A stretch of 64,000 bases of DNA from Liolophura sinensis (GCF_032854445.1 NC_088296.1:18715485-18779484); one strand, 5' to 3'. Shown: positions 20,233 to 30,639, counted from the stretch's first letter. Numbers and translations are program-made. Notes: a model not told the origin generated them from the letters alone.

Positions 20233-21049
20233 CAATGGTTTGTTCGTAAATACATAAACTGCACATGAAATCTATCACATAGTATTTGTCATCGATACTG
20301 TGAAAACATCCGTGCTTTTACATCAGTTGTACATGTACAGAAAGCTTTGTGCCTTCCAGATCTGCCAGGCGATACTGGCCCCTTTCATAGTCGTTGTAGT
20401 AATTATATCATATTACGTCCCCTGAATCACTTGTCCAGTGGACGCACAGTACTGGCATGGAACTACTGCACGCGATGTATACGTTTCCGGTATTTGCACG
20501 GAGCACAACGATTTCTATCGTTTCCATGGCAACATGAACAAACAGTACTTTTGTTGAAGTAATAGGCAATTGCCTAAAGTGTCAGTAAAATGCACGCATT
20601 TTTTTTATGCTTTGTTGAAGTGTCGAAATGGGTGACTGGCAATAGCGTGATCTGTTGAATGTCCCAGGAGATACATAAGTATGCACGATATTGTGAACAA
20701 TTATCTCCATGGTACGGGGTACAGTTAAGTCATGTTGGGCGTGACGACAGTATTTTTTGTCTGGCAACGCCTGATTCCAAATCCGATGAATACTTAATGT
20801 TATAGAATGTATAATATCCACATAAAAACATAAAACATTGATCCACTGGGCGAAGGCTTTTTCGCGTTGGAAACGTTGAGGAGTATCAGGAAAAGTTATA
20901 CTTTCGCTTTTTCTTGAACAAAACTTTGAGCGTTATCATGCATTATAAAACATTGAAAGGTGACATACTTCGTCTCGTGCCCTCCACCTTTTCTTCCTCT
21001 ATGTTGAGATCGAATTCTGCACAATATAAACAATACACTTAATCAGATA
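20233..21049. other. 5' flank of gene C
   Basis: The presumptive promoter region of gene C. I cannot place a TATA box or initiator with confidence. No other gene is seen. Confidence 0.4.
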
Positions 21050-22175
21050 ACGTGAGGCATATCTTTCTAGAAATTCATGCAGATTATGTCGTTGTAAACT
21101 TCCCAGTTCTTCACACAGATTAGATGGCTGTAAACATTCTAGTCCTTCACACAGATTAGACCGTGTAAACTTTCTAGTCCTACACACAGATTAGATCGTG
21201 GTAAGCTTTCTATTCTTTCACATAGATTAGACCGTGTAAACTTTCTAGTCCTACACACAGCGTAGATCGTGGTAAGCTTACTAGTAATTCACACAGAGTA
21301 TATCGCTGTAAACTTTCTAGTCATTCACACAGAGTATATAGCTTTGTAAACTTTCTAGTCCTTCACACAGCTTAGATCGTTGTAAACTGCCAAGTCCTTC
21401 ACACAGATTAGATCGTTGTAAACTTCCTAGTCATTCACCCAGCGTAGATCGCTGTAAACTTTCCACTCCTTCACACAGGTTAAATCGTTTTAAACTTTCT
21501 AGTCCTTGACACAGGTTAAATCGTTGTAAACTTTCCACACCTTCACACAGCTTAGATCGTTGCAAACTTTCCACACCTTCACACAGGTTAAATCGTTGTA
21601 AACTTTCCACACCTTCACACAGGTTAAATCGTTGTAAACTTTCTAGTCCTTCACACAGCTTAGATCGTTGTAAACTTTTCACACCTTTACACAGGTTAAA
21701 TCGTTGTAAACTTTTCACACCTTCACACAGGTTAAATTGTTGTAAACTTTCTAGTCCTTCACACAGCTTAGATCGTTGTAAACTTTTCACACCTTCACAC
21801 AGGTTAAATCGTTGTAAACTTTTCACACTTTCACACAGGTTAAATTGTTGTAAACTTTCTAGTCCTTCACACAGCTTAGATCGTTGTAAACTTTTCACAC
21901 CTTCACACAGGTTAAATCGTTGTAAACTTTCCACTCCTTGACACAGGTTAAATCGTTGTAAACTTTTCACACCTTCACACAGGTTAAATCGTTGTAAACT
22001 TTCTAGTCCTTCACACAGCTTAGATCGTTGTAAACTTTCGACAGCTTCTCACAGCTTAGATCGTTGTAAACTTTCCACTCCTTCGGACAGGTAAGATAGT
22101 TGTAAATTTTCTAGTCCTTCACACAGCTTGGATCGTTGTAAACTTTTCACACAGCTTTAATCGCTCTACGTTGCA
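21050..22175. repeat. minisatellite, 36-bp unit, about 31 copies
   Basis: Unit: ttcacacaggttaaatcgtt gtaaacttttcacacc, with an alternating variant carrying cttagatcg and ttctagtcc. The order of variants suggests higher-order units of two or three. Because 36 is a multiple of 3, the minus strand stays open for 179 codons, reading VKSLQRFNLCEG-type 12-residue repeats. The array is 0.8-1.9 kb upstream of the gene C start. I treat it as noncoding. Confidence 0.93.
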
Positions 22176-22804
22176 CCTGCTCACACGGCTTAGTCAGATC
22201 GGTGAAAACATAATATAGGTACTTTATGTCAAGTGTTCTCCGGGTTACAATGTGAGAATCAGATGTATTGCTGGATATTCGTTATCCATTATGGACGTGC
22301 CACGTAATAAATCCGCCATATTGCGAAATGATATTACGCGTTTCACCTCTTGGAGGTCAAACAAATCTCGTACTGTACTGGCTATTCCACTGGCAACGCT
22401 CCTTTTAAAAGACAGAAAACTATACATGCACCAGGGGGAAAAAATTCAAAACTCATTAAAAATGATCTTAATTTCATTTGAAAATTTTGATGACCAGATT
22501 TTAGAGATAAGTCAAAATCTCTTGGTTTATTGCATGGCACATTTTCAGGGAGAAGCTAACTTTCTTAACTTACTCTGAGCTCCCGAGCGATAAAATGTGC
22601 AGCATAAAAAAAGAAAAAAAAATGCAGGCATATTTTAGGTCAATTAGGTCAATAAAATTCCACTGTACATGTATATCTAAACGCTATAGATGTAAAATAA
22701 ATACACATCAAGAATCAGTATATATTCCTGATAAGTTGTCTTAGCCCTGCGTCTATATATTGTGAAATGACTTAGGGCTTTTTAACTTGGCTTTTAGGTT
22801 AGGA

Positions 22805-23145
22805 GATATGTAAAACAACATACGCATTTAAAACAACGTCGGAGTCCAAGGGGCCAACCATTTCATGTACCACAAAGATGCTTAAGTCCGAGTGGCCCAC
22901 CGTATGTTGGTAAAGGTTAAACAACATACGTCCCTAAAACAACACCGGAGTCCAAGGAGCCAACCATTACATGTACCACACAGATGCTTAAGTCCGAGTG
23001 GCCCGCCGTATGTTGACAATGGCAAAGTAACACAGATCCTTAACACAATGCTGGAGTCCAACGATTCAACAAATACATGTACCTAGTAGTCCGCTGTATG
23101 CTGGTAAAGGTGAAACGAAACACACCCTTACCACAATATTGAATT
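22805..23145. repeat. tandem repeat, about 110-bp unit, 3 copies, decaying rightward
   Basis: Unit: aaaacaacgtcggagtccaa, ggggccaaccatttcatgta, ccacaaagatgcttaagtcc, gagtggcccaccgtatgttg. The second unit is close to the first; the third has many changes. Confidence 0.88.
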
Positions 23146-23461
23146 CCAAGGGAATAAAATCCTACATGCTGGCATTTCGTGTTGAATGCTATGCATTGTA
23201 GTAACAGACGGAGTGACTCGAGTAGGAATGTGGTGTGTTAGTTCACATCGATATGTTACAAACACGATCTCACAAAAACGACAGCCAAGGCTAATTGCCC
23301 CCGCTGTCCTCATGCTTTAACGATCTGGTATGGCATTTTCCCTGTGTCAGAGGATCAGTTTCTTTTGGTATTCACACTTAGACTATATGAATATCTTACC
23401 TGTGTAAATGCAAACAAGGTACTAAAACTGACTGGAAGTGCGGAAGGAGATCCTGGTCGTT

Positions 23462-23592
23462 CATATTTATTTATTTATTTAATTAGTTATTTGATTGATG
23501 TTTCACGCCGTGCTCTAGAGAAACGAAAATTATACCACAGCAGCCAGTATGAGACCTATGATGGGAGAAAAGCCGGTAGTGCCCGAGGATAA
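23462..23592 (-). mobile_element. SINE family 1 fragment, divergent
   Basis: tatttatttatttaattagt, ttgatgtttcacgccgtgct, cagcagccagtatgagac, then ggagaaaagccggtagtgcc; head missing. Confidence 0.65.
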
Positions 23593-23674
23593 CTATATCA
23601 TGTTTAATATAATTAAAACGTACAATATAGAGAGAGAGAAAAAAGGACAGCGACGACAGTTTTATACCTAACAG

Positions 23675-23838
23675 ATGGCCACACCCAACTTATGACATGC
23701 GGCGTCTTGTCAATTTATGTTCGCTTTGGGTTTTATTCGGCCCATGTAAATGCATAAATAGTAGCAAATTACACGCCGATTAGCAGAACGGCTTAAGCAG
23801 AATTAGGTAAAAAAAATGCAGTGATGTATATTGCAATT
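23675..23838. repeat. dispersed repeat R4, reverse copy, interrupted by the 1.7-kb element
   Basis: Carries cttgtcaatttatg, tgcataaatagtagcaaatt, acacgccgattagc and gcttaagcagaattaggtaa, then cagtgatgtatattgcaatt where the neighbouring element begins. The copy at 62870-63052 continues past this point with aattag. Confidence 0.7.
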
Positions 23839-24214
23839 CTCCTGTAATCTGGAAAAACCTAGTAAGTCAGTTGAATGCAAATTGGAGGAAACAAAGGAAA
23901 CGTGTTTTGTTTCAGGATTAAGCTGCAAAATATAAAATAAATTTTATTTCGGCATTTTAGATCAAGACAATTAGATGCCTTTTCAGCTCACATAGGTATA
24001 TTATTGTTACTGGTTTAATTTGGTTACAAAATGACTTACTATGTTTTACCTGATCTAACCAATCCTTCAACTAAAACATTTTATCAACAAAAGCCTAGTA
24101 TGTCAACAGCAGCGTGATAACTTCACTTTATTGCCTAACACTTGAACAATTATCAGAGAAATAACACCAAGTGTAGTTTGAATACATAAAACAACTGTTT
24201 TAACTAATCAACGG

Positions 24215-24297
24215 GATCATGATTTGCTGTGATTTCCAGCCAGAATTTTATCTTAGCCGTGGTAAATAAATCTACCAGTCTGAGACATTTTCGAGGA
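24215..24297 (-). pseudogene. decayed second copy of the ORF D C-terminal motif
   Basis: Read on the minus strand, this stretch gives RKCLRLVDLFTTAKIKFW then LEITANHD, which lines up with RQNILKLADSFPAAKRKFW then QEIPVNDN at the end of ORF D. At DNA level the cagccagaattttatcttag block resembles ctgccagaatttcctcttag at 24385-24405. It lies just past the ORF D stop, so it is a partial duplication or a relic of a longer coding region. Confidence 0.65.
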
Positions 24298-24333
24298 ATA
24301 GCAGCAACTGCAGCTTGATTACATATTTAGGAA

Positions 24334-25068
24334 TCACCCAAAGTGTTCAACAAGGTCATCATTGTTGTCATTTACTGGAATTTCCTGCCAGAATTTCCTC
24401 TTAGCAGCGGGGAATGAATCGGCCAGTTTCAGAATATTCTGGCGTTTCACGCTAGGAATTCCTCTTGGTTCATTCTGTGTTGGTGGTGTAAAGTCCAGTC
24501 TGAACTTGGGTTTAAGAAAGTCAACTTCCTGGTACATGTAGTCTCCTTCAAAACCCTCCTTAAACCACATTGCGCGTGAACCTTTACGAAATTCTGCCAC
24601 CGATATGGAGCTGAGATGAGGTAGCGTTACGTTCTTGGACTTTCTATTACGGTGACCGTCCTCAAATTCATAAAAGTCATGGTATTGCATTGTGATTGGC
24701 TTGATCTTAGTTCCCGATTTGTCACCAGCAGGCATCGCGAGGCTTTCAATGTTTTCATAATCAGGGCCCTCATCATTGGTTATGTCAAGCTCTCGGGTGA
24801 ATATAGCAGACATATCGGTCGTAGAATCATCTGTCATTTCAACTGTCTTAGCAGGAAAGGGTTCAAAATAGCACCTGGCGCCCAAGCTACTCGCAGACTC
24901 GACTGTAGTCATGGTAGTAGCACTATCAGGCATGTTTACATTGGTGCCTGTGCCGGATTTTTCCTTCTGCACCAATTTGTCTGCCTCAAACGACACTGTC
25001 TTGTCACCTTCTTGGTGCCTAGCCTTCTTCAGTGCCAACTCTAGCATTAGTTTCCCACGTGATGCCAT
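24334..25068 (-). CDS. ORF D: intronless 244-residue protein of unknown function inside the inverted-repeat element
   Basis: I do not recognise this protein. The likely start is the ATG at 25068 (MASRGKLMLELALKKARHQE); the open frame continues 31 codons upstream, but MASRGK is a natural, basic start. The product is hydrophilic, has no signal peptide or membrane segment and few cysteines. The N-terminus is a short basic helix, the middle is acidic and Thr/Ser-rich (TDDSTTDMSAIFTRELD), followed by a Trp/Tyr-containing region (LPHLSSISVAEFRKGSRAMW) and a C-terminal motif KRQNILKLADSFPAAKRKFW with an acidic end. The composition suggests a nuclear or cytosolic adaptor or DNA-associated protein; this is weak inference. 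It is bounded by terminal inverted repeats, so it is probably element-encoded. A minus-strand AATAAA lies at 24127-24132. Confidence 0.7.
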   Translation of the reverse strand: MASRGKLMLELALKKARHQEGDKTVSFEADKLVQKEKSGTGTNVNMPDSATTMTTVESASSLGARCYFEPFPAKTVEMTDDSTTDMSAIFTRELDITNDEGPDYENIESLAMPAGDKSGTKIKPITMQYHDFYEFEDGHRNRKSKNVTLPHLSSISVAEFRKGSRAMWFKEGFEGDYMYQEVDFLKPKFRLDFTPPTQNEPRGIPSVKRQNILKLADSFPAAKRKFWQEIPVNDNNDDLVEHFG

Positions 25069-25211
25069 TTTACTAACAGTACTAGCAATAAATATACAGA
25101 AAACGTGAGAACATCCTGACTGAATTGTCTTTAAAAAAGTTGTCCAATTTGTTGTGATCACATGACCAGAATTAGGTAATGTGATTGGTTTAACTCATAT
25201 GAGAAATAATT

Positions 25212-25493
25212 TGACTTGCTATGTTTTTCCCTTTCAATTGATCCAGGTAAAGAGTGTGAAAGCGATTCCTGTTGAGAGCTTTTGATCTTGTAGAACCTAG
25301 TAAGTGACATGTAGTCGTACATTGATCTGGAAAAACCTAGCAAGACGAATTACTAGGTTTTCCCAGATGACTATGTGGTATTTTTCCACATGACATTGAC
25401 TTACTAGGTTCTTCAAGATCAAAAATTCCCAACAGGAGGGACTTTCACACACTTTACCTGGATGAAATGAAAGAGAAAAACATAGCAAGTCCA
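25212..25493. repeat. imperfect palindrome (about 280 bp) upstream of ORF D
   Basis: The left arm (tgacttgctatgtttttccc, gatccaggtaaagagtgtga, gatcttgtagaacctagtaa) is repeated in reverse complement at 25393-25493 (ttactaggttcttcaagatc, cacactttacctggatgaaa, acatagcaagtcca). The centre holds a second nested inverted repeat (atctggaaaaacctagcaa / ttactaggttttcccagat). It could form a long hairpin, and it resembles the subterminal repeats of DNA transposons. Confidence 0.85.
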
Positions 25494-25659
25494 GTTGTGG
25501 GCCTAACTCATTTTTCACCAAAATTTGACTTACTAGGTTTTTCCAGATGACAGGAGAATTGATTAGGCGTCACTGGTCTGGAATTACTGAAAATGTTAAT
25601 CTGTCATCACATTTAGCGCACAATAACATTGACATGACGGTGAAACCTTGTGAAAGACA

Positions 25660-25990
25660 TGTCTGATTGACATGTCTGATACTTGTTTAACTGTTATTTG
25701 ACCTGGAACTTATTCATGGACTACTAAATTGAACTTTGATACGAAATTCATGCCTGGAATATCCACTGTCTGCCCGGCATCATTGAAAACTGATGACCGC
25801 TTCTCTCTCTTGTGTTACCGGCTTTATTTCTTATTTGTATAATTTCATACACACCTTTGTCTTTGGGAGCTAGTGTTAAACGTTGTTTTGGAAATGGATC
25901 TTGCGATTATCGACTTGGAACGCCCTTTACGGACTACGAATGGTATATGAATGTCGGACATGACGCTTATATTTAGAAACTGGGAGGGAA
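25660..25990. repeat. dispersed repeat R5, copy 1
   Basis: tattcatggactactaaatt, catcattgaaaactgatgac, ttaaacgttgttttggaaat, ggatcttgcgattatcgact and ggaacgccctttacgg. Related copies lie at 41440-41735, 58255-58585 and 60935-61085 in the same orientation. Confidence 0.75.
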
Positions 25991-26337
25991 GAACACTGGG
26001 AAACCAAGAAGTAAAAGACTTTCCCAGAGGACAACCTTGTGAATTATATATTAACATGTTGGTTGTCTTCTTTATAGTAAAAAGAACAACTGAAAAATAT
26101 TTTTTCTTAAATTAAAACAAAGTAAGGAAAACTGATCATACTCGCTTCAACTTGTCTTTCGTATATTTCTGCGCCTTCCGCTGCTCTATGCGATTCTCAC
26201 TGAATGGGCTTTTAAAGCTTTTATGTTCAAACTTCTTTTCCACATGTTTTCCCACTTTTTTATTATTTCGCAACATTTGCTGATGTGTGGGTAAACCTTA
26301 GTTAACCATGGTGTACTGAACAGTGTGTGTCGAGAAT

Positions 26338-26573
26338 ATTTTTTGATTTATTTATTTGATTGGTGTTTTACGCCGTTCTCAAGAATATTTCACTTTACGA
26401 CGCCGGCCAGCATTATGGTGGGTGGAAACCGGGCAGCGGGGGAAACCCACGGCCATCCGCAGGTTGCTGACAAACCTTCCCACCTACAGCCAGAGAGGAA
26501 GCCAGCATGACCCGCATTGGTGAGAGGCCCCTGGGTCATTACGCTGTGCCAGCGCGCTAACCAACTGAGCCCC
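26338..26573 (-). mobile_element. SINE family 1 copy with perfect 11-bp target-site duplication
   Basis: It runs from the AT-rich tail (tttgatttatttatttgatt) through ggtgttttacgccgttctca and cagcattatggtgggtggaa to the tRNA-like end ctaaccaactgagcccc. GTGTCGAGAAT lies at 26327-26337 and again at 26574-26584. The aaacccacggccatccgcag core is present and a small deletion removes part of the gggcagagcccggggg loop. Confidence 0.92.
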
Positions 26574-26669
26574 GTGTCGAGAATTGGACGAGAATAGCAC
26601 TATGCATGTACATCCTTTTTTACGATTACACTGATTGTCGTTTATTTGTATTTAACCGCTTATATACGC

Positions 26670-26755
26670 TTAAACACGATCGATGTTTTACGCCGTACTC
26701 AGTAACATTTCACTTGTACGACAGCGGCCAGCATGTTGGTGGGACCTAGACAATC
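26670..26755 (-). mobile_element. SINE family 1 fragment
   Basis: gatgttttacgccgtactca, gtaacatttcacttgtacga and cagcggccagcatgttggtg only. Confidence 0.65.
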
Positions 26756-26887
26756 TAAGAATAAATAAAAAATAAATAAATAAATCAAATCACAAGATAT
26801 GGTGTAAGACTACAGTGGAGTATGTGGAGTTTAATATTTGCAACAGACTGAACGAAACAATATCCGGTTCCTCCTATAGTCCAAATA

Positions 26888-26998
26888 TTTATTTGTTTAT
26901 TTGATTGGTGTTTTACGCCGTACTCAAGAATTTATCACTTATACGACGACGGCCAACATTATGGTCGGTGAAAAGCGGGGGGAAACGCACGACAGTTT
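26888..26998 (-). mobile_element. SINE family 1 fragment
   Basis: atttatttgtttatttgatt, ggtgttttacgccgtactca, acgacgacggccaacattat, then ggggggaaacgcacgacag; truncated before the tRNA head. Confidence 0.75.
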
Positions 26999-26999
26999 T

Positions 27000-28140
27000 A
27001 GAATAGGATAGTCATACTATGAGAGTAATATCTAAAACGACGAAGGTGAATGCGCATGCGCACGTCAACAAAAATGTGATTCCTCGAACAAAGTGACTTG
27101 TTCAACATTCAGTATTAACATATTGATTAGCGACCATCAAAGTGAATTTTACAACAAAGAACTTTGTATCAACTACATATACCTATGTGATAATTATCCC
27201 CTACAGTGCATTTGTCTAAAGTTGAGCAGACCTCGCATGTCATATTAAGGAAACGTGTTTCCTGTTGTCACACAACAGACCAGTATTGAACAATGCATGG
27301 CTTAATATATTTAAAATCTGCACCTATAGCCCCCTCGTTTCTGCTAAGTAGAATGTTCCTTTGTTAAGCCATAATCATTTATTCCAACTGATTCGATTAT
27401 GAAGGGTTTGTGGCCAACCTCTTGAGTCTTCAATTTAAAGACATCAATGTATAAGTAAGCTTATACCAAGCTGTCACATTAACTAATTAATCCCTAAACT
27501 CTAATTAAGATATACCATAAAGCAGTACATTGGCTAATGAAGCTCCTTAAGTTCTTATTTGATCGATAAAAGTGGCGGACGTTTAATCCTCGTTTTCTTT
27601 TTTCCCCATGACTGTATCACCAATATTTTTAATAACTCCCTTATTCTGTAAGATTTGCGATGTAAAATTTTGCTTCGGCTATATATTTTATGTTCACTTT
27701 GTCCAAGAGGCTAACAGGCTTCTGCACAAAATTCAAAATCTTTTGAAAATAGATTTTGGATATTCAAATCCACATCGCGACATCTGGCTTGTCCGTCTTA
27801 CCGAAAGGGCTAAGCTGGTCGAAGCTTTGCGTCTTTTCTGCAGTCTCTTCTTAGTTTTCCCCTGGCTCTAAATCTGATAACATCCGCCTAACGAGTGAAG
27901 CATTAGCATAAATCACCTGTCGAATATTGCATGCGTGTATGCATTAACAATATGCTAAAATTACTTCTTCTACTGCATCTTAAACCGAGAAATCATTCAA
28001 GAAATTTCAACCACTCTGCTATATAGCGAATGTCCAAGTGTCTTGAAAATCACGAGTATCCGCGTTCCTGTTTGTTTGGTATAATATACATGTACGTGTA
28101 CATAGCACGGTTCGTTACACGGTCAGCTTTGTGTAATGGA
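27000..28140. other. intergenic, no feature supported
   Basis: Short ORFs only (for example 27608-27871, hydrophobic, unsupported). No tandem array. Confidence 0.45.
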
Positions 28141-28144
28141 TTGG

Positions 28145-28330
28145 ACTGACTGGTGTTTTACGCCGTACTAAAGAATATTTTACTTATACGACATCAGCCA
28201 GCATTATGGTGGGAGGGAACCCATGATCATCTGCAGGTCGCTGGAACATATTCCTTACCTGTACTCACACGGGTGAATGCCCTTGGGCCATCGCGCCGCG
28301 CTGGCACCCTAACCACTTCAGCCAAGGAGG
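28145..28330 (-). mobile_element. SINE family 1 copy, internally shortened
   Basis: tgactggtgttttacgccgt, ttatacgacatcagccagca, ttatggtgggagggaaccca, ctgcaggtcgctgg, then the head remnant gggccatcgcgccgcgctgg and ccacttcagccaaggaggcc. Confidence 0.78.
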
Positions 28331-28664
28331 CCGCGCTCGTTTATATGGCCGCCTGTACGACTTTACGAAAATGGAATTGCATGAAATGTGGTCACAAGTT
28401 GATTTTGTGTTAAGGATCAGTGGATGAACATTTAGTAGTGGTCTTTTTGAATATCCAGATCCAGGAGGTTCGGAAAAGATTCTTCACAACAGACAGATAG
28501 GAAAGACATGAAGGGTTTGTCCCATTTCTTATAGTGAGCGAATTTATAGTGAGGATGCATGAAAAGATTCAGTAAAACGAAGAGGATGAAAATCATGAAA
28601 AAATAACAAACACTGCAACATTTGTAGGAAGGAAGTTTCAAAAGAATGGGTACTCAAACCACAC

Positions 28665-28760
28665 TATTTCACTTGTGCGATAGCGGTTAATTTTAGGGGT
28701 ATAGAAAACCGGATTGTCTGGCGTAAACCACCGACCTTTGGCAAGTTACTGACGAACATT
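28665..28760 (-). mobile_element. probable SINE family 1 relic
   Basis: ctatttcacttgtgcgatag, aaaaccggattgtctggcg, cctttggcaagttactgac match the body order but are strongly diverged. Confidence 0.4.
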
Positions 28761-29034
28761 TCTATACCCACACCATATTGGGGGTGGACATGTGATCGTT
28801 GAAGGCCACAATGTGCAAAAGGCCAATCCTGTGTCACCACTTGTTGTCACCACGGCCGACTTCAGCAGTCAAAACTTCAGAATGTACAAATTCAGTGTCC
28901 AAGGCCGGCTTTGAACCCACGCTTCAAGTATTTTACTCATTAAAATGCAAGAGTCTGTAACCACTGAAGACAACAGCCCGATCCCACAACACCAAATACG
29001 CTTGTTTTAAACATTATATGGTACATATACACTT

Positions 29035-29140
29035 AAGGTACACTTAATCGGTTAATTTTAAAAGAAAATATGTTGCCTGAGTGATAATAGAATTCTGTTA
29101 TTATAACACAATATCCTGTCGTATTCAACATAATATCCTG
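29035..29140. repeat. dispersed repeat R6, partial
   Basis: gtgataatagaattctgtta, ttataacacaatatcctgtc and gtattcaac match the start of the block at 35515-35730. Confidence 0.55.
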
Positions 29141-29141
29141 T

Positions 29142-29215
29142 TGCCCTACGTGGGAAGGTTTTCCCCAGGATCTGCCCCGTTTCTTCCCGTAATAATGCTG
29201 GCAGCCGTTGTACAA
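29142..29215 (+). mobile_element. SINE family 1 fragment
   Basis: ccctacgtgggaaggttttc, cccaggatctgccccgtttc and taataatgctggcagccgtt; ends exactly where the palindrome begins. Confidence 0.65.
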
Positions 29216-29216
29216 G

Positions 29217-29503
29217 GTCATACTGGCTAACAAAATTGCCTTTAGTCGGTGATACGTAATAACACAAGCTCTACACATCGATATGTTTGAAGTTCACATT
29301 ATTATAAGGAAAATGAAGTTAGAACACTTTATTTAAGTTTATAAAGTTTTAAGACATAACCCAGCTTATGGGCTTTTTAACATTATGAAATAGAAAAAAG
29401 TGTTCTATCTTTTTTTCCTTGTAATATTGTGAGCATGTTCATGAGTAGAGCTTGTGTTGTTACGTATCACTGACTAAAGTCAATTTTCGTAGCCAGTATG
29501 ACT
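29217..29503. repeat. 287-bp near-perfect palindrome (fold-back element)
   Basis: The left arm gtcatactggctaacaaaat, tagtcggtgatacgtaataa, cacaagctctacac continues through ttcacattattataaggaaa, gttagaacacttt to the centre cataacccagcttatggg near 29361; the right arm is its reverse complement with scattered mismatches and small indels. Arms are about 115-140 bp with almost no loop. Confidence 0.9.
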
Positions 29504-29554
29504 GATTTTATAGACAGATGTATATGGGCGACTCTCGATAAGAGAACGACTATA

Positions 29555-29650
29555 ATAGAGCGTGTGTGTTATATTTAACAGAACAGCATATCGCAGACAA
29601 CAGATTTTCTGTTAAAATTAACACTTTAATTTTTTGAGTATACATATATT
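29555..29650. repeat. dispersed repeat R6, partial
   Basis: gagcgtgtgtgttatattta, acagaacagcatatcgcaga and ttctgttaaaattaacactt; matches 35625-35710. Confidence 0.6.
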
Positions 29651-30340
29651 ACCGATGTGTTAAAACGCAGGACTACATGTATGTATTCTTTCTAGTGTAT
29701 CTCAAACACATTAATCATTAATAACTCTTTTGTCAGCCAAGTAGCAAACGTAAACATCATAGCCATCTTCCGTCTCTCGTCACTGGTGCAGGCGAAATCA
29801 ATCCGCATGTCTTCCTCCAGCTGCATATGGCTATACACATAGCGACATGTACACACTATGTGGTCTGGTTGCCGGTGGTAAATAAACAGTGTTGTACAGG
29901 TGCGTGCCTATGGGGCCTATCCGTCTTGAAGAGACAAAAACGACATCCACATCAGGTTAATAAATCCAAGTAAACGAAGTGCAATTAGTTACATTTTTAC
30001 GAGGTCAGTTGCAGCAAGATCTATCTAGGTAATTGTTTTCAGAAAAGCCTTTACCACATGACATATTCCCAATGTAAAACCAGATTCCCGTGTCGATGCA
30101 ACTATTTTTTCTAGAACACGCCGATGTTTTGTTGAATTATAGTCAGCTGAAAAGGTGCCTTTACCAAGAAAACATCAAAGTAATGTCAAGACATTTCTTA
30201 TATATTTATCTCATCCAGAAATCTGTGGCCTTCTGTCTACTACGTCAGCAGAATGGGCACGCAAACCTGATATTGATAGCTAATGGAAATAATCTGTGGT
30301 AAACCGAAATATGTTATAGTGGTTAAGTTACTCTAATGGT
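29651..30340. other. intergenic, no feature supported
   Basis: Unique-looking AT-rich sequence with short unsupported ORFs. Confidence 0.4.
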
Positions 30341-30354
30341 ACGTGACCACCGCA

Positions 30355-30610
30355 GCTTTGAACGATATAGTGAATGATTGCGTCCAATTTAAGCCGTGTC
30401 CTTTGCGATCCCGTGGAGGGCGCGGTTTACACCAAACTGCTGCTCCAACGAAGACGCCGAGCGCGCAAAGGGAGTGGCAGGCACGAAGGGCGCGGGTCTG
30501 CGCTTTCAACGTCCTCTATGGGGTCGTGAATGTTACGGTTAAATTAAAAGAGCGTCAACTGCGACCTTCGTGCCCACTCGGAACACGCGAGCTGGTCGCG
30601 CAAGAATATT
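30355..30610. other. isolated GC-rich block
   Basis: About 250 bp clearly richer in G+C and CpG than its surroundings (for example agacgccgagcgcgcaaagg, gcacgaagggcgcgggtctg, cgaccttcgtgcccactcgg). A frame of 95 codons crosses it but has no recognisable domain. The edges carry ggtgaccaccgcag-like and gagctggtcgcgcaag sequences. It could be a recent insertion or a CpG-rich regulatory patch; undecided. Confidence 0.5.
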
Positions 30611-30639
30611 TCACGTTTATAGCCGATTGACTGATTTTT

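Larger units (their letters stand above)
23839..25556. mobile_element. 1.7-kb element with 31-bp terminal inverted repeats, encoding ORF D
   Basis: The left end (23839-23869) reads CTCCTGTAATCTGGAAAAAC then CTAGTAAGTCA, and the right end (25526-25556) is its reverse complement with a single mismatch (30/31). AATT lies just outside both ends (23835-23838 and 25557-25560), a likely 4-bp target-site duplication, though AATT is its own complement and could be part of the repeat. Further copies of the ctaggtttttccagat motif occur inside, including a 280-bp palindrome at 25212-25493. The interior holds one intact minus-strand ORF and a decayed second copy of its C-terminal motif. No known transposase motif is visible, so superfamily is unassigned; a non-autonomous element is possible. 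Confidence 0.8.

Noticed and set aside
21431-21970. 179-codon open frame with 12-residue repeats on the minus strand
   Set aside because: It is fully explained by a 36-bp minisatellite (multiple of three). Unit length changes break the frame at both sides and there is no splice or start context.
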